A stretch of DNA of 17,708 nucleotides from positions 1 to 17,708 of the forward strand of contig JAEYYV010000336.1 of assembly GCA_023428295.1 (NCBI GenBank), written 5' to 3'. Position numbers and translations under genes: made by a program. The notes beneath the pieces were generated by a model. It was not told the origin of the DNA. It made no database searches and saw only the letters and a program-made list of their open reading frames with translations. Origin of the DNA: Pseudomonadota bacterium (GTDB taxonomy: Bacteria > Myxococcota_A > Polyangia > Haliangiales > Haliangiaceae). Shown one piece after another: positions 6,935 through 15,445 of the stretch. Every line of letters begins with the position of its first letter. Position 1 is the first letter of the stretch.

Positions 6935-6955
6935 GATATCCGCACCACGGATGTC
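6935..6955 (+). promoter_or_regulatory. Leader hairpin just before the YqiJ-like gene's ribosome binding site
   Basis: GATATCCG (6935-6942) and CGGATGTC (6948-6955) can pair over all 8 positions in RNA (one G-U) around a CACCA loop. The stem ends 7 nt before the AGGGG ribosome binding site at 6963-6967. As DNA it is an imperfect palindrome (7 of 8). It could be an operator or a translation-modulating hairpin. Confidence 0.35.
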
Positions 6956-6973
6956 ATCGACGAGGGGAAATAG

Positions 6974-7672
6974 GTGAACGAGCTCATCGAAGCATCACTG
7001 CACGCTCCGACGGTCGTGTTCACGATCGGCCTCGGCATCGCGCTGTTCTATTGGCTGCTCGTGCTGCTCGGCGCGCTCGATATCGATGTGCTCGGCGGTG
7101 CCGAAGGCGCCGGCAAGGGACTCGGCGATCTCGCGGGCGGCGCCAAGGGCGGCGTGGAAGCGATCAAGGGCATCAAGATCGGCTCGGATGTCGATGGCGG
7201 CGGCGTGTGGAGCGGCCTGGGGCTCGGCAAAGTTCCGATGACGATCAGCGTCTCGTTGATCCTCCTCGTCGGTTGGTGCGGCTCGCTGACGATCTCGCAC
7301 TACGTGATCACGGACATGGGGACGGGCCTTCGGTGGGTGCTGTTCCCGATCATGCTCGTGCTCGGAATGCTCGTGAGTGCGGTGCTGGTGCGCCCGCTCG
7401 CGCCGATCTTCGCGGTCAAGGAGGGCAAGTCCAACCGCGACTACGTCGGTCACACGTGCACCATCAACACGGGCCACGTCGACAACGGGTTTGGACAGGC
7501 GACGCTCGAGGACGGCGGCACCGTGCTGCAGATCCCGGTGCGCTGCGATGCCGGCAGGCTCGGCCGCGGCGACAAAGCACTGATCATCGATTTCGACGAG
7601 CAGCGCGCTGCGTATGTCGTCGAGCCACAGACCAGCGTGTTGCCGGCCGCGCCGGACAACCAGGAAGCCTAA
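6974..7672 (+). CDS. yqiJ: YqiJ-like membrane protein with C-terminal OB-fold
   Basis: 232-aa integral membrane protein. Hydrophobic helices lie at about 14-34 (VVFTIGLGIALFYWLLVLLG), 89-110 and 121-145. A Gly-rich cytoplasmic or loop region (41-85, many Gly/Lys) separates the first two. The C-terminal part (about 155-217) forms a small beta domain: VGHTCTINTG, ATLEDGGTVLQIPVRCD, KALIIDFDEQRAAYVV. It fits the OB-fold of the NfeD/YqiJ type, proteins that partner with SPFH/flotillin proteins. E. coli YqiJ is similar in length and also sits beside the flotillin YqiK. The GTG start has a good AGGGG site 6 nt upstream. The flotillin gene follows after 18 nt, so the two are surely cotranscribed. 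The symbol reflects family and context, not proven orthology. Confidence 0.85.
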   Translation: MNELIEASLHAPTVVFTIGLGIALFYWLLVLLGALDIDVLGGAEGAGKGLGDLAGGAKGGVEAIKGIKIGSDVDGGGVWSGLGLGKVPMTISVSLILLVGWCGSLTISHYVITDMGTGLRWVLFPIMLVLGMLVSAVLVRPLAPIFAVKEGKSNRDYVGHTCTINTGHVDNGFGQATLEDGGTVLQIPVRCDAGRLGRGDKALIIDFDEQRAAYVVEPQTSVLPAAPDNQEA

Positions 7673-7690
7673 CGGCCAAAGGAGAGAGCA

Positions 7691-9796
7691 ATGGGACAGG
7701 ACATGGCAATCATCATGATCGCAGTTGGAGCGGTGCTCCTCCTCGGCATCTTGGTCCTCATCGCGCGGACCTGGAGGCAAGTCGATCAAGGTCGCGCGAT
7801 GATCGTCAACAAGATGGGCACCGAGCCCAAGGTCACGTTCACCGGCGCCATCGTGCTGCCGATCGTGAACAAGGCCGAGGTGATGGACCTGTCGGTGAAG
7901 ACCATCGACGTATCTCGACGAGGAAAAGAGGGCCTCATCTGCGCCGACAACATTCGCGCGGACATCAAGGTCACGTTCTTCGTACGCGTGAACAAGACGG
8001 TAGATGACGTACTTCGCGTCGCGCAGTCGATCGGCTGCTTCCGCGCGTCGCAGCAAGCGACGATCGAGGAGTTGTTCGCCGCGAAGTTCTCCGAGGCGCT
8101 CAAGACCGTCGGCAAGAAGATGGAGTTCGAGCAGCTCTACACGCAGCGCGACGTGTTCAAGGATCAGATCATCGCCGTCATCGGCAAGGATCTGAACGGC
8201 TACGTCCTCGACGACTGCGCGATCGACTACCTCGAGCAAACGCCGATCGAGGTGCTCGATCCGAACAACGTGCTCGACTCGCTCGGCATTCGGAAGATCA
8301 CCGAGATCACCACGGCGGCCGCGATCGACACCAACCAGCTCAAGCAGAAGGAGCGCATGGAGCTCGGCAAGCAGAACCTGACCTCCGACGAGGCCGTGTT
8401 CCGCTTCGAGCAGCAGCGCGCGGAAGCCGAAGCAAAGAAGAACAAAGAGATCGCGATCGCCAACGCGCGCGAGGAGAACGAGGCCAACCGCTTCCGCCTC
8501 GACGAAGAGAAGCGCACGCACGTCGAGCGCCAGCGCGCCGAGGAAGCGGTGCAGATGGCCGAGCAAGCGAAGCTCCGTGCCGTGCAGGTGTCCGAGCAGG
8601 GCCGCATCCGCGAGGTCGAGGTCGAGAAGGTTCGCGTACAGAAGGCGCATGACCTCGAGGAGGTCGGTCGCCAGAAGGACGTGTCACTGACGCAGATCGA
8701 GATGAACAAGGCCGTCGAGGCCGAGAAGCGGCAGATCGCCGACATCGTTCGCGCGCGTGTCGCCGTCGACAAGACGGTTGCCGTCGAGGAGGAGTCGATC
8801 AAGGACCTGCGCACCGACGCCGAGGCCAAGCGTCACAAGCACGTGACCATCGTCCACGCCGAGGCCGCGGCGCAGGAAGTGTTCATCAAGGACATCAAGA
8901 AGGCAGAAGCCGAGCAGCAGGTCGCGCAGGCACACGCCAAGAAGCAGCTCATCCTCGCCGACGCCGCGATGGAAGCGAGCGACAAGGAAGCGCGCGCTGC
9001 GATTCGCCGCTCGGAAGGCGCGCAGGCCGAGCACGCCGCCGAGGGCCTCGCGGATGTTCGCGTCCGCGATGCAGCGGTCGCCGTCGCCGACAAGGAGGGC
9101 CACATCATCGCCGAGAACGTTCGGCGCAAGGCGATCGCCGAGGCCACGGGTCGCGAAGCGGAAGCCGCTGCCGTCGAGAAGCTCGGGCTCGCCGAGGCCG
9201 CGTCGCTGCGCGAGAAGCTGCTCGCCGAGGTCGCTGCCAAGCAGGCCGAGGCCGCCGCGATCGAGAGCCGCATGCTCGCCGAGGCCAAGGGTCTCGCCGA
9301 GAAGGCCAACGCGATGAAGCAGCTCGAGGGCGCGGGCCGCGAGCACGAGGAGTTCCGTCTCCGCCTCGACAACGAGCGTCAGATCGCTCTCGAGGGACTC
9401 AAGGCGCGCGTCGCCATGACCGAGGCGCAGTCCAGAGTGATGGCGGAAGCGATGGGCAACGCCGACATCAAGATCGTCGGCGGGGACGGCCAGTTCTTCG
9501 ATCGCTTCGTCAAGGCGGTCAGCCTCGGCCAGGGCATCGACGAAGTGGTCGGTGGCAGCAAGACGATCCAGAGCGTGCTCGGCGATCGCCTGAACAGCGG
9601 CACCGGCCAGCTAGTCGACGACGTGAAGGACATGGTCCGCGCGGTCGGTGGAAGCTCGGAGTCGCTCAAGAACCTCACGATCTCCGGCGTGCTCGGCAGC
9701 CTCATGATCAATGCCGACGCGACGACCCGCGGAAAGCTCGAAGCGCTGCTCGCCAAGGCGCGGCAGCTCGGCGTGCATGACGACAAGGTGAGCTGA
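7691..9796 (+). CDS. yqiK: Flotillin-like SPFH protein (YqiK type), long coiled-coil form
   Basis: 701-aa membrane scaffold. An N-terminal transmembrane helix (about 7-25) is followed by the SPFH/Band 7 domain (about 30-195), including LPIVNKAEVMDLSVKTIDVS and a PNNVLDSLGIRKITEITT segment typical of flotillins. From about 215 to 600 there is a very long charged Ala/Glu/Lys/Arg coiled coil with repeated EAEA/AEAA motifs, the classic flotillin rod. The last 115 residues (FFDRFVKAVSLGQGIDEVVG and a Gly/Ser/Leu-rich end) form a separate tail. E. coli YqiK is about 550 aa, so this copy is longer. AAAGGAGAG precedes the ATG with ideal spacing. Flotillins oligomerise into membrane microdomains; here the likely partners are the YqiJ-like protein and the giant ATPase encoded next to it. 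Confidence 0.94.
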   Translation: MGQDMAIIMIAVGAVLLLGILVLIARTWRQVDQGRAMIVNKMGTEPKVTFTGAIVLPIVNKAEVMDLSVKTIDVSRRGKEGLICADNIRADIKVTFFVRVNKTVDDVLRVAQSIGCFRASQQATIEELFAAKFSEALKTVGKKMEFEQLYTQRDVFKDQIIAVIGKDLNGYVLDDCAIDYLEQTPIEVLDPNNVLDSLGIRKITEITTAAAIDTNQLKQKERMELGKQNLTSDEAVFRFEQQRAEAEAKKNKEIAIANAREENEANRFRLDEEKRTHVERQRAEEAVQMAEQAKLRAVQVSEQGRIREVEVEKVRVQKAHDLEEVGRQKDVSLTQIEMNKAVEAEKRQIADIVRARVAVDKTVAVEEESIKDLRTDAEAKRHKHVTIVHAEAAAQEVFIKDIKKAEAEQQVAQAHAKKQLILADAAMEASDKEARAAIRRSEGAQAEHAAEGLADVRVRDAAVAVADKEGHIIAENVRRKAIAEATGREAEAAAVEKLGLAEAASLREKLLAEVAAKQAEAAAIESRMLAEAKGLAEKANAMKQLEGAGREHEEFRLRLDNERQIALEGLKARVAMTEAQSRVMAEAMGNADIKIVGGDGQFFDRFVKAVSLGQGIDEVVGGSKTIQSVLGDRLNSGTGQLVDDVKDMVRAVGGSSESLKNLTISGVLGSLMINADATTRGKLEALLAKARQLGVHDDKVS

Positions 9797-9801
9797 GCGA
9801 G

Positions 9802-12800
9802 ATGGTCGCGGCCGACGAAGGCGGTGCGAAGGCAACGGCGAACGACGTCGATGCCGCTCTGACCGGTGGCAACTACGAGGTTCTCCGCGCGCGACTCTCG
9901 GCCGCCGGTGCCGAGCTCGCGAAGCGCGCCGACGCACTGAACGCTCGACGCAAGTCGGTGTTCGGCTCGACGGAGCCGCAGCTGATCGCGACCGAGCGCA
10001 TCCGCACCGAGCACAACTGCTCGCCCGTCGACATGGTCGCCATCGGCAACTCGCTGCTGCTCGGCTACAACGTCTTCCTCGGGCTCAAGGCCGAGACCAA
10101 GCTGTCCGACGTTGTCGCGCTGCATCGCTTCGAGACCGGCGCGGATGGCGCGCTCGATACGTCGGCGCTGCCCATGGACTCGCTCGGCGGGTTCCTCACC
10201 GGCGCGATGGTCGAGCGCGACTTCGCGAACCTGTATCGCTACTACCGCGACGCGCGCCTCCTGCAGCTCGTGAAGCGCGACACGCAGCTGCTCGCCGTGT
10301 TTCAGGCGGGCGCGACGTGGAAGGACATCAAGGTCCTGCGCTGGCGGATCGAGCCGAATGGACGCATCGAGTACGTCGACGATCGTGGCGATCGCGACTA
10401 CGTGGAGTTGTTTCCGCCGCCGCTAGACTTCGAGTGGCGCGAGGTCACGCGCGAGCATCAGCGCCCCGGCAGGCACCCGCACTACAACATCCTCGACACG
10501 ATCTTCGTCGAGTGCGTCGCTGGCGATCTCACGATCAAGATCGAGGACAACACCGAGACCGGGCGCGGCATCTACAGCGAGCCCGTCGACGACGCGAACC
10601 AGACGCTCGACGACGCGCGCATCTTCTACGCGCCGATCGGTCCGGCAGGCGGACTGATCCTCCTGAAGGTGCTCCCGTTCCGCGAGAACGCTTGGCGCTA
10701 CCTCGTGTTCGATACGCGGTCGCGCGTGGTCGTGCGCGCGGACGGAATCGCGCAGGGCTGTCGCTCGCTCCCCGAGGATCACGGCATCGTGTTCCCCGGC
10801 GGCTACGTGCTGGTCGGTGGCGACCGCAAGCTGTTCGACGGGGACTACTCGGACTTCGTCCTCGAGCGCGTGCTGAGGTCGCCGAACGGCGAGGACGTGC
10901 TCTACGTCTATCAACGCGGCCGCGATGGGATGTACGTGCTGTTCCCGTACAACCTGATCGAAAAGACGATCGCCACGCCGATCTTGTGCCACGGCTACTC
11001 GCTGTTTCCCGACGGGCGCATGGTGGTCATGCGCGCGGTGTCCGCAGAGCCGACGCGGGTGCATCCGATGCAGGTGTGGCAGACGCCGTTCACCTCGGCG
11101 GAGTTCGCGGCGACGGCACCGACGGATGGCAGCTACCTCGCCAAGGTCGGCAACGCAGATCTCGTGCGCGGACTCTCCGATGCGCTGTCACTCGCGCGGC
11201 TCGCCAGTGGCGACAAGCCCACGAAGACCACATTCGAGGATCTGCTCGCGCTGTCGACGCGCGCGGTCGACGCGTACTACTGGCTCGGTCACGCCGATGC
11301 AGGTGATCTCAAGTCGGCGATCGCCGATGTTCGCGGCGCGGCGAAGCTGATCCTCGACGAGTACGAGAAGGTCGTCGCACTCGAGGCCGCGGCAAAGAGA
11401 GCGCTCGCGGAGACGGAGGCGCTCGTCGCGGACAAGCTGCGCGCTGCACGCTCGGAGGGCTGGGATCGCGTGGATCCGTTCCTCGAAGCGCTGACGAGCC
11501 TGCGCGGGCTGCGCGGCCAGCTGATCTCGAAGAAGGAGATCCGCTTCATCGACACCGCTCGCCTCGCCCAGCTCGAGCAGGAGGTCGCGAGCGCGTTCGA
11601 ACGCGTGACCACGGACTGCGTGTCGTTGCTCGCGCGCGGCAACGCGTTCGTCGAGCTGGTGGACAAGGCCGATGCACTCGCGGTGCGCGCGCTGGAGCTC
11701 GACACCGCCGTCGAGCTGAAGCCGATCCGCGAACAGATCGATCAGGTCGCGGGCGGCCTCGATCTACTGGGCAACGTCATCGGCTCGCTGAAGATCGACG
11801 ACACCACGCAACGCACGACGATCCTCGAGAACATCACCGATGCGTTCGGTCGTGTGAATCGGACGCGCGCGACGATCGAGGGGCGCTATCGCGATCTCGC
11901 CGCAAAGGAGGGGCGCTCCGAGCTCGCCGCCCAGATCCGCCTGATCACGCAGAGCGTGGCGTCGGCGCTCGCGCAGTGCGATACGCCCGAGCGCTGCGAC
12001 CAGGAGCTCACGCGGTTGCTCGTCCAGCTCGAGGAGCTCGAGGGGCGGTTCGCCGATGTCGACGAGCTCACCGCCGAGATCTTGGTCAAGCGCGAGGAGA
12101 TCGTCGACGCCGTCGGAGCGCGCAAGCAGCTGCTCTCCGCCGAGAGACAGCGTCGCGCCGCCAACTTGCACAAGGCCGCGATCCGCATCCTCGATGGCGT
12201 TCCGCGCCGCGCGGCTACCCTCGCCACGAGCGACGAGGTCAACGCGTACTTCGCGTCCGATGCGATGATCGCCAAGCTGCGCGATCTGATCACCGAGCTG
12301 CAGACGCTCGGAGACAGCGTGCGCGCCGACGAGATCGACGCGAAGCTCAAGACCGCGCGGCAGGACGCGCTGCGCGGGCAACGCGATCGCGCGGATCTGT
12401 TCGAGGGCGGCACCGACATCATCAAGTTCGGCGCGCATCGCTTCGCGGTGAACACGCAGCCGCTCGAGGCGATGATCGTTCCGCACCCCGACGACTCGAT
12501 CGGGGGGCTCGCGCTCCACCTGTCGGGCACCGACTTCTACGAGCCGCTCGTCGACGAGCAGCTCCACGCCGCGAAGCACCTGTGGAACCAGGATCTGCCG
12601 AGCGAGGCGCCCGAGGTCTACCGCGGTGAGTACCTCGCGGCGTCGGTCCTCGCGGACGCCGAGGCGGGGCGCGGTCCGCTCACGATGGCAGCGCTCCACG
12701 ACGCCGCGCGCGAGGGGACGCTCGAGGCGTCGCTGCGCCAGATCGCGCAGGAGCGCTACGACGAGGGCTACGAGCGCGGCGTGCACGATCACGACGCGGC

Positions 12801-15075
12801 GCTGATCCTCGGCCGCTTGCTCGCGATGCGCGAGACCGCGGGCCTGCTCTCGTTCTCGGCGTCGGCGCGCTCGCTCGCACGCGTGTTCTGGGGCACGCCG
12901 CACGACGCACAGACGCGCTGGCATCGCGCAGCGCAGAGCCACGCGCGGCTCGTCGAGGTGCTCGGCGATCGCGGTGGTCGTTCGCAGCTCGCCAAGGAGA
13001 TCGCCGCCGAGATGCGCGCGCTGCTCGCGAGAGATCCGTCGCTCGTCGTCGCCGGTCTCGATGCGGCCGACGCGGAGCTCGCCGCGAGCTACCTCGTACG
13101 CGAGCTGTCGCATGCCTCGCCGAGCTTCGTCGCGAGTGGCCAAGCGCTCGCGATCGTCGAGGCGCTCGAGTCCGAGCTCGATGCGCGCAATGCACGCGCT
13201 GCGTTCGAAGAGGACCTGCGCGCGCTCGCCGCTGCTCCGGGTGCTGGGCTGTCGCTAGCGCGTGCGTGGGTCGAGGGCGTCGTCGGCAAGAAGCCGGAGC
13301 TGGCATCCGCCGCGCTAGAAGCAGCGACGCTCCTCGCGATCCGCGGAGTCCCGCACGAGGCATCGAGCGCGAACATCGAGGAGACGCTCGGTGGGCTGCT
13401 CGGCCGTCATCCGCGGATCCAGGACGGCACGATGCGCATCCGCCTCGACGAGCTCGTCGCGCGGCTCGATCGCTTCCGCACGGACATCGTGCCGGCGTTC
13501 CGTGCGTATCGCGCGCTGCGCGCCAGCATCGTCGAGCGCGAGCGCACGCGGCTGCGGCTGAGCGAGCTCGTGCCACGCGTGATGAGCTCGTTCGTCCGTA
13601 ACCAGCTCATCGATCAGGTGTACCTGCCCTTCGTCGGCGCGAACCTCGCGAAGCAGCTCGGCGCCACCGGCAGCGCCAAGCGCACCGATCAGATGGGCAT
13701 GCTGCTGCTCATCTCGCCGCCGGGGTACGGCAAGACGACGCTGATGGAGTACGTCGCCGCGCGCCTCGGTCTCGCGTTCGTGAAGGTGAACGGTCCGGCG
13801 CTCGGGCACGACGTCACCTCGCTCGATCCCGCGGATGCGCCCAACGCGACGGCGCGCCAGGAGATCGAGAAGGTCAGCTTCGCGCTCGAGATGGGCACCA
13901 ACGTGATGCTCTATCTCGACGACATCCAGCACACGTCGCCCGAGCTGCTCCAGAAGTTCATCTCGCTGTGCGACGCGCAGCGAAAGATCGAGGGCGTCTG
14001 GCGCGGCCGCACGCGCACGTACGATCTGCGCGGCAAGAAGTTCTGCGTGGTGATGGCGGGCAACCCGTACACCGAGAGCGGCGAGCAGTTCCGCATTCCC
14101 GACATGCTCGCGAACCGCGCCGACGTCTATAACCTCGGCGAAGTGCTCGCCGGCAAGAGCGACGCGTTCGCGCTGTCGTTCCTCGAGAACGCGCTCACGT
14201 CGAACCCTGTGCTCGCGCCGCTCGCGACGCGCTCGCTCGACGATGTCTACAAGCTGATCCGCATGGCGCAAGGCGAGCCGGTCCCCACGACGGAGCTCTC
14301 GCACGGCTACTCGAGCGTGGAGCTCGAGGAGATCCTCTCGGTGATGCGGCACCTGTTCGCCGCGCAGAAGACGCTGCTCGCCGTCAACGCGGAGTACATC
14401 CGCTCGGCGGCGCAGGCCGACACGTTCCGCACGGAGCCGCCGTTCAAGCTGCAGGGCAGCTACCGCAACATGAACAAGATCGCCGAGAAGGTGGTGTCCG
14501 CGCTGACCGCCGCCGAGGTCGAACGGCTCGTCGACGATCACTACCAGTCCGAGTCACAGACGCTCACCACCGCCGCCGAGCAGAACTTGCTCAAGCTCGG
14601 CGAGCTGCGCGGAACGCTCGCGGGCGATCGCGCCAAGCGATGGGCCGAGATCAAGACCGAGTTCGTTCGCCAGCGCCGCATGGGCGGCAGCGATGCGGAT
14701 CCCGTGACCAAGCTCGCCGGCACCATGACGGGCCTCGCGAGCGAGCTCGGCCAGCACCTGGGCGCGATCCACGCGAGCCTCGGCAACGCGCACCTCGCTG
14801 TGGAGCTCCGCTCGTTGCGCGACGCGCTGCAAGCGATCATCGAGCGCCCCGCCCCGCCGCCGATCGTCGTCGAGAAGCCGATCGTGCACAAGCACGACAG
14901 CGGTGACAACTGGGACGCGGCCGCGGTCGCCGCGCAGATCCGCCGCATCGAGAGCTCGCTCGTCCCCGTGGTGAGCGCGGCCGTCGATCAGCGCGCGGGC
15001 GACACGCTGCTCGCGAACAAGATGGTGCAGATCATCGAGCTGCTCGAACAGCTCGACGCTCGCCTCGCTCGCTGA
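9802..15075 (+). CDS. Giant AAA+ ATPase, 'DNA repair ATPase' (DUF3686) family
   Basis: 1757 aa, probably cytoplasmic; no signal peptide or membrane helix. The N-terminus (about 10-80: LRARLSAAGAELAKRADALN, then ATERIRTEHNCSPVDMVAIG) and the following beta-rich region to about 440 match what I recall of DUF3686 proteins. Residues about 490-870 are long helices or coiled coil. A short beta module follows (FGAHRFAVNTQPLEAMIVPH, LHLSGTDFYEPL), then more helices. The AAA+ module has Walker A SPPGYGKTT (1305-1313), Walker B VMLYLDD with acidic 1373-1374, and sensor-1 Asn 1421 (VVMAGNPY), MoxR-like in style. A helical C-terminus ends in coiled coil. 'DNA repair' is a legacy family label; no nuclease or DNA-binding motif is visible. 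It starts 5 nt after the flotillin gene with only a weak GAGCGAG site, so coupled translation is likely. Probable role: ATP-driven remodelling at the flotillin scaffold (inferred). Confidence 0.9.
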   Translation: MVAADEGGAKATANDVDAALTGGNYEVLRARLSAAGAELAKRADALNARRKSVFGSTEPQLIATERIRTEHNCSPVDMVAIGNSLLLGYNVFLGLKAETKLSDVVALHRFETGADGALDTSALPMDSLGGFLTGAMVERDFANLYRYYRDARLLQLVKRDTQLLAVFQAGATWKDIKVLRWRIEPNGRIEYVDDRGDRDYVELFPPPLDFEWREVTREHQRPGRHPHYNILDTIFVECVAGDLTIKIEDNTETGRGIYSEPVDDANQTLDDARIFYAPIGPAGGLILLKVLPFRENAWRYLVFDTRSRVVVRADGIAQGCRSLPEDHGIVFPGGYVLVGGDRKLFDGDYSDFVLERVLRSPNGEDVLYVYQRGRDGMYVLFPYNLIEKTIATPILCHGYSLFPDGRMVVMRAVSAEPTRVHPMQVWQTPFTSAEFAATAPTDGSYLAKVGNADLVRGLSDALSLARLASGDKPTKTTFEDLLALSTRAVDAYYWLGHADAGDLKSAIADVRGAAKLILDEYEKVVALEAAAKRALAETEALVADKLRAARSEGWDRVDPFLEALTSLRGLRGQLISKKEIRFIDTARLAQLEQEVASAFERVTTDCVSLLARGNAFVELVDKADALAVRALELDTAVELKPIREQIDQVAGGLDLLGNVIGSLKIDDTTQRTTILENITDAFGRVNRTRATIEGRYRDLAAKEGRSELAAQIRLITQSVASALAQCDTPERCDQELTRLLVQLEELEGRFADVDELTAEILVKREEIVDAVGARKQLLSAERQRRAANLHKAAIRILDGVPRRAATLATSDEVNAYFASDAMIAKLRDLITELQTLGDSVRADEIDAKLKTARQDALRGQRDRADLFEGGTDIIKFGAHRFAVNTQPLEAMIVPHPDDSIGGLALHLSGTDFYEPLVDEQLHAAKHLWNQDLPSEAPEVYRGEYLAASVLADAEAGRGPLTMAALHDAAREGTLEASLRQIAQERYDEGYERGVHDHDAALILGRLLAMRETAGLLSFSASARSLARVFWGTPHDAQTRWHRAAQSHARLVEVLGDRGGRSQLAKEIAAEMRALLARDPSLVVAGLDAADAELAASYLVRELSHASPSFVASGQALAIVEALESELDARNARAAFEEDLRALAAAPGAGLSLARAWVEGVVGKKPELASAALEAATLLAIRGVPHEASSANIEETLGGLLGRHPRIQDGTMRIRLDELVARLDRFRTDIVPAFRAYRALRASIVERERTRLRLSELVPRVMSSFVRNQLIDQVYLPFVGANLAKQLGATGSAKRTDQMGMLLLISPPGYGKTTLMEYVAARLGLAFVKVNGPALGHDVTSLDPADAPNATARQEIEKVSFALEMGTNVMLYLDDIQHTSPELLQKFISLCDAQRKIEGVWRGRTRTYDLRGKKFCVVMAGNPYTESGEQFRIPDMLANRADVYNLGEVLAGKSDAFALSFLENALTSNPVLAPLATRSLDDVYKLIRMAQGEPVPTTELSHGYSSVELEEILSVMRHLFAAQKTLLAVNAEYIRSAAQADTFRTEPPFKLQGSYRNMNKIAEKVVSALTAAEVERLVDDHYQSESQTLTTAAEQNLLKLGELRGTLAGDRAKRWAEIKTEFVRQRRMGGSDADPVTKLAGTMTGLASELGQHLGAIHASLGNAHLAVELRSLRDALQAIIERPAPPPIVVEKPIVHKHDSGDNWDAAAVAAQIRRIESSLVPVVSAAVDQRAGDTLLANKMVQIIELLEQLDARLAR

Positions 15076-15081
15076 CGCTCG

Positions 15082-15351
15082 TCAGTCCTTGTCTTTGCCG
15101 GCGTCCCACACGAGCAACGCGATCGCACCGTCGAGCGCAAACGCGGTGAGGAGACCGAGCGTCAGGTGCTGCCACATCGGGCGCTCCGGCTTCTTCTTCG
15201 CGAGCCCGACGCCCGTCGCGAGACCGAGGCCGACCTCGACCGCGAGGAACGTTGCCTGTCGGCCGCCCTCGGGGTTGCTCGAATGTGCGGTGTACGTGAT
15301 GCAGCTCGACGACAGAACCGACACTAAGACCAGCGGCGCCAACCTACGCAT
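15082..15351 (-). CDS. Small lipoprotein-like membrane protein of unknown function
   Basis: 89 aa. The N-terminus MRRLAPLVLVSVLSSSC looks like a lipoprotein signal peptide with Cys17, although the lipobox (S-S-S-C) is imperfect. The mature part has a polar ITYTAHSSNPEGG stretch, a hydrophobic segment (about 31-47, FLAVEVGLGLATGVGLA), a basic KKKPERP loop, and a second hydrophobic stretch (about 60-82) ending in charged KDKD. It may therefore be membrane-anchored at two further points. ATG 15351 is preferred over the upstream extension because the signal peptide begins there and because TATTGT lies exactly 6 nt upstream; there is no Shine-Dalgarno sequence. The gene converges with the ATPase gene, with only 6 nt between stop codons, and diverges from the radical SAM gene. 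Function is not recognisable. Confidence 0.75.
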   Translation of the reverse strand: MRRLAPLVLVSVLSSSCITYTAHSSNPEGGRQATFLAVEVGLGLATGVGLAKKKPERPMWQHLTLGLLTAFALDGAIALLVWDAGKDKD

Positions 15352-15357
15352 CACACC

Positions 15358-15363
15358 ACAATA
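15358..15363 (-). promoter_or_regulatory. Putative -10 box TATTGT, leaderless start of the small lipoprotein
   Basis: On the minus strand TATTGT, then GGTGTG (6 nt), then the ATG at 15351. The same hexamer-to-start spacing occurs at three other genes here. The -35 region has no clear TTGACA match. Confidence 0.45.
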
Positions 15364-15433
15364 AGCGAAACGCCCTGCGCAATGGAGACTGCGCCGCAGA
15401 GAAAGCGCACGCGGCAGGCGCACCGCGCGCTGC

Positions 15434-15439
15434 TACAGT
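15434..15439 (+). promoter_or_regulatory. Putative -10 box TACAGT, leaderless start of the radical SAM gene
   Basis: TACAGT is followed by CGTCGC (6 nt) and the GTG at 15446, with no purine-rich ribosome binding site. Transcription would begin on the start codon. The 70 bp between this box and the divergent TATTGT box would hold both -35 regions, but neither is recognisable by eye. Confidence 0.45.
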
Positions 15440-15445
15440 CGTCGC

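Noticed and set aside
6995..8650. 551-aa minus-strand frame opposite the flotillin cluster
   Set aside because: Leu/Asp/Arg-rich mirror of the YqiJ-like and flotillin coding sequence, with no recognisable domain.
8340..9440. Apparent nucleotide repeats in the flotillin gene (gccgaggcc-like units)
   Set aside because: They follow from the Ala/Glu heptads of the coiled coil with biased codon use and are not a separate DNA repeat or CRISPR array.
11764..13143. 459-aa minus-strand frame inside the giant ATPase gene
   Set aside because: Antisense shadow of the helical Ala/Glu/Arg coding region; no start site support and no domain.
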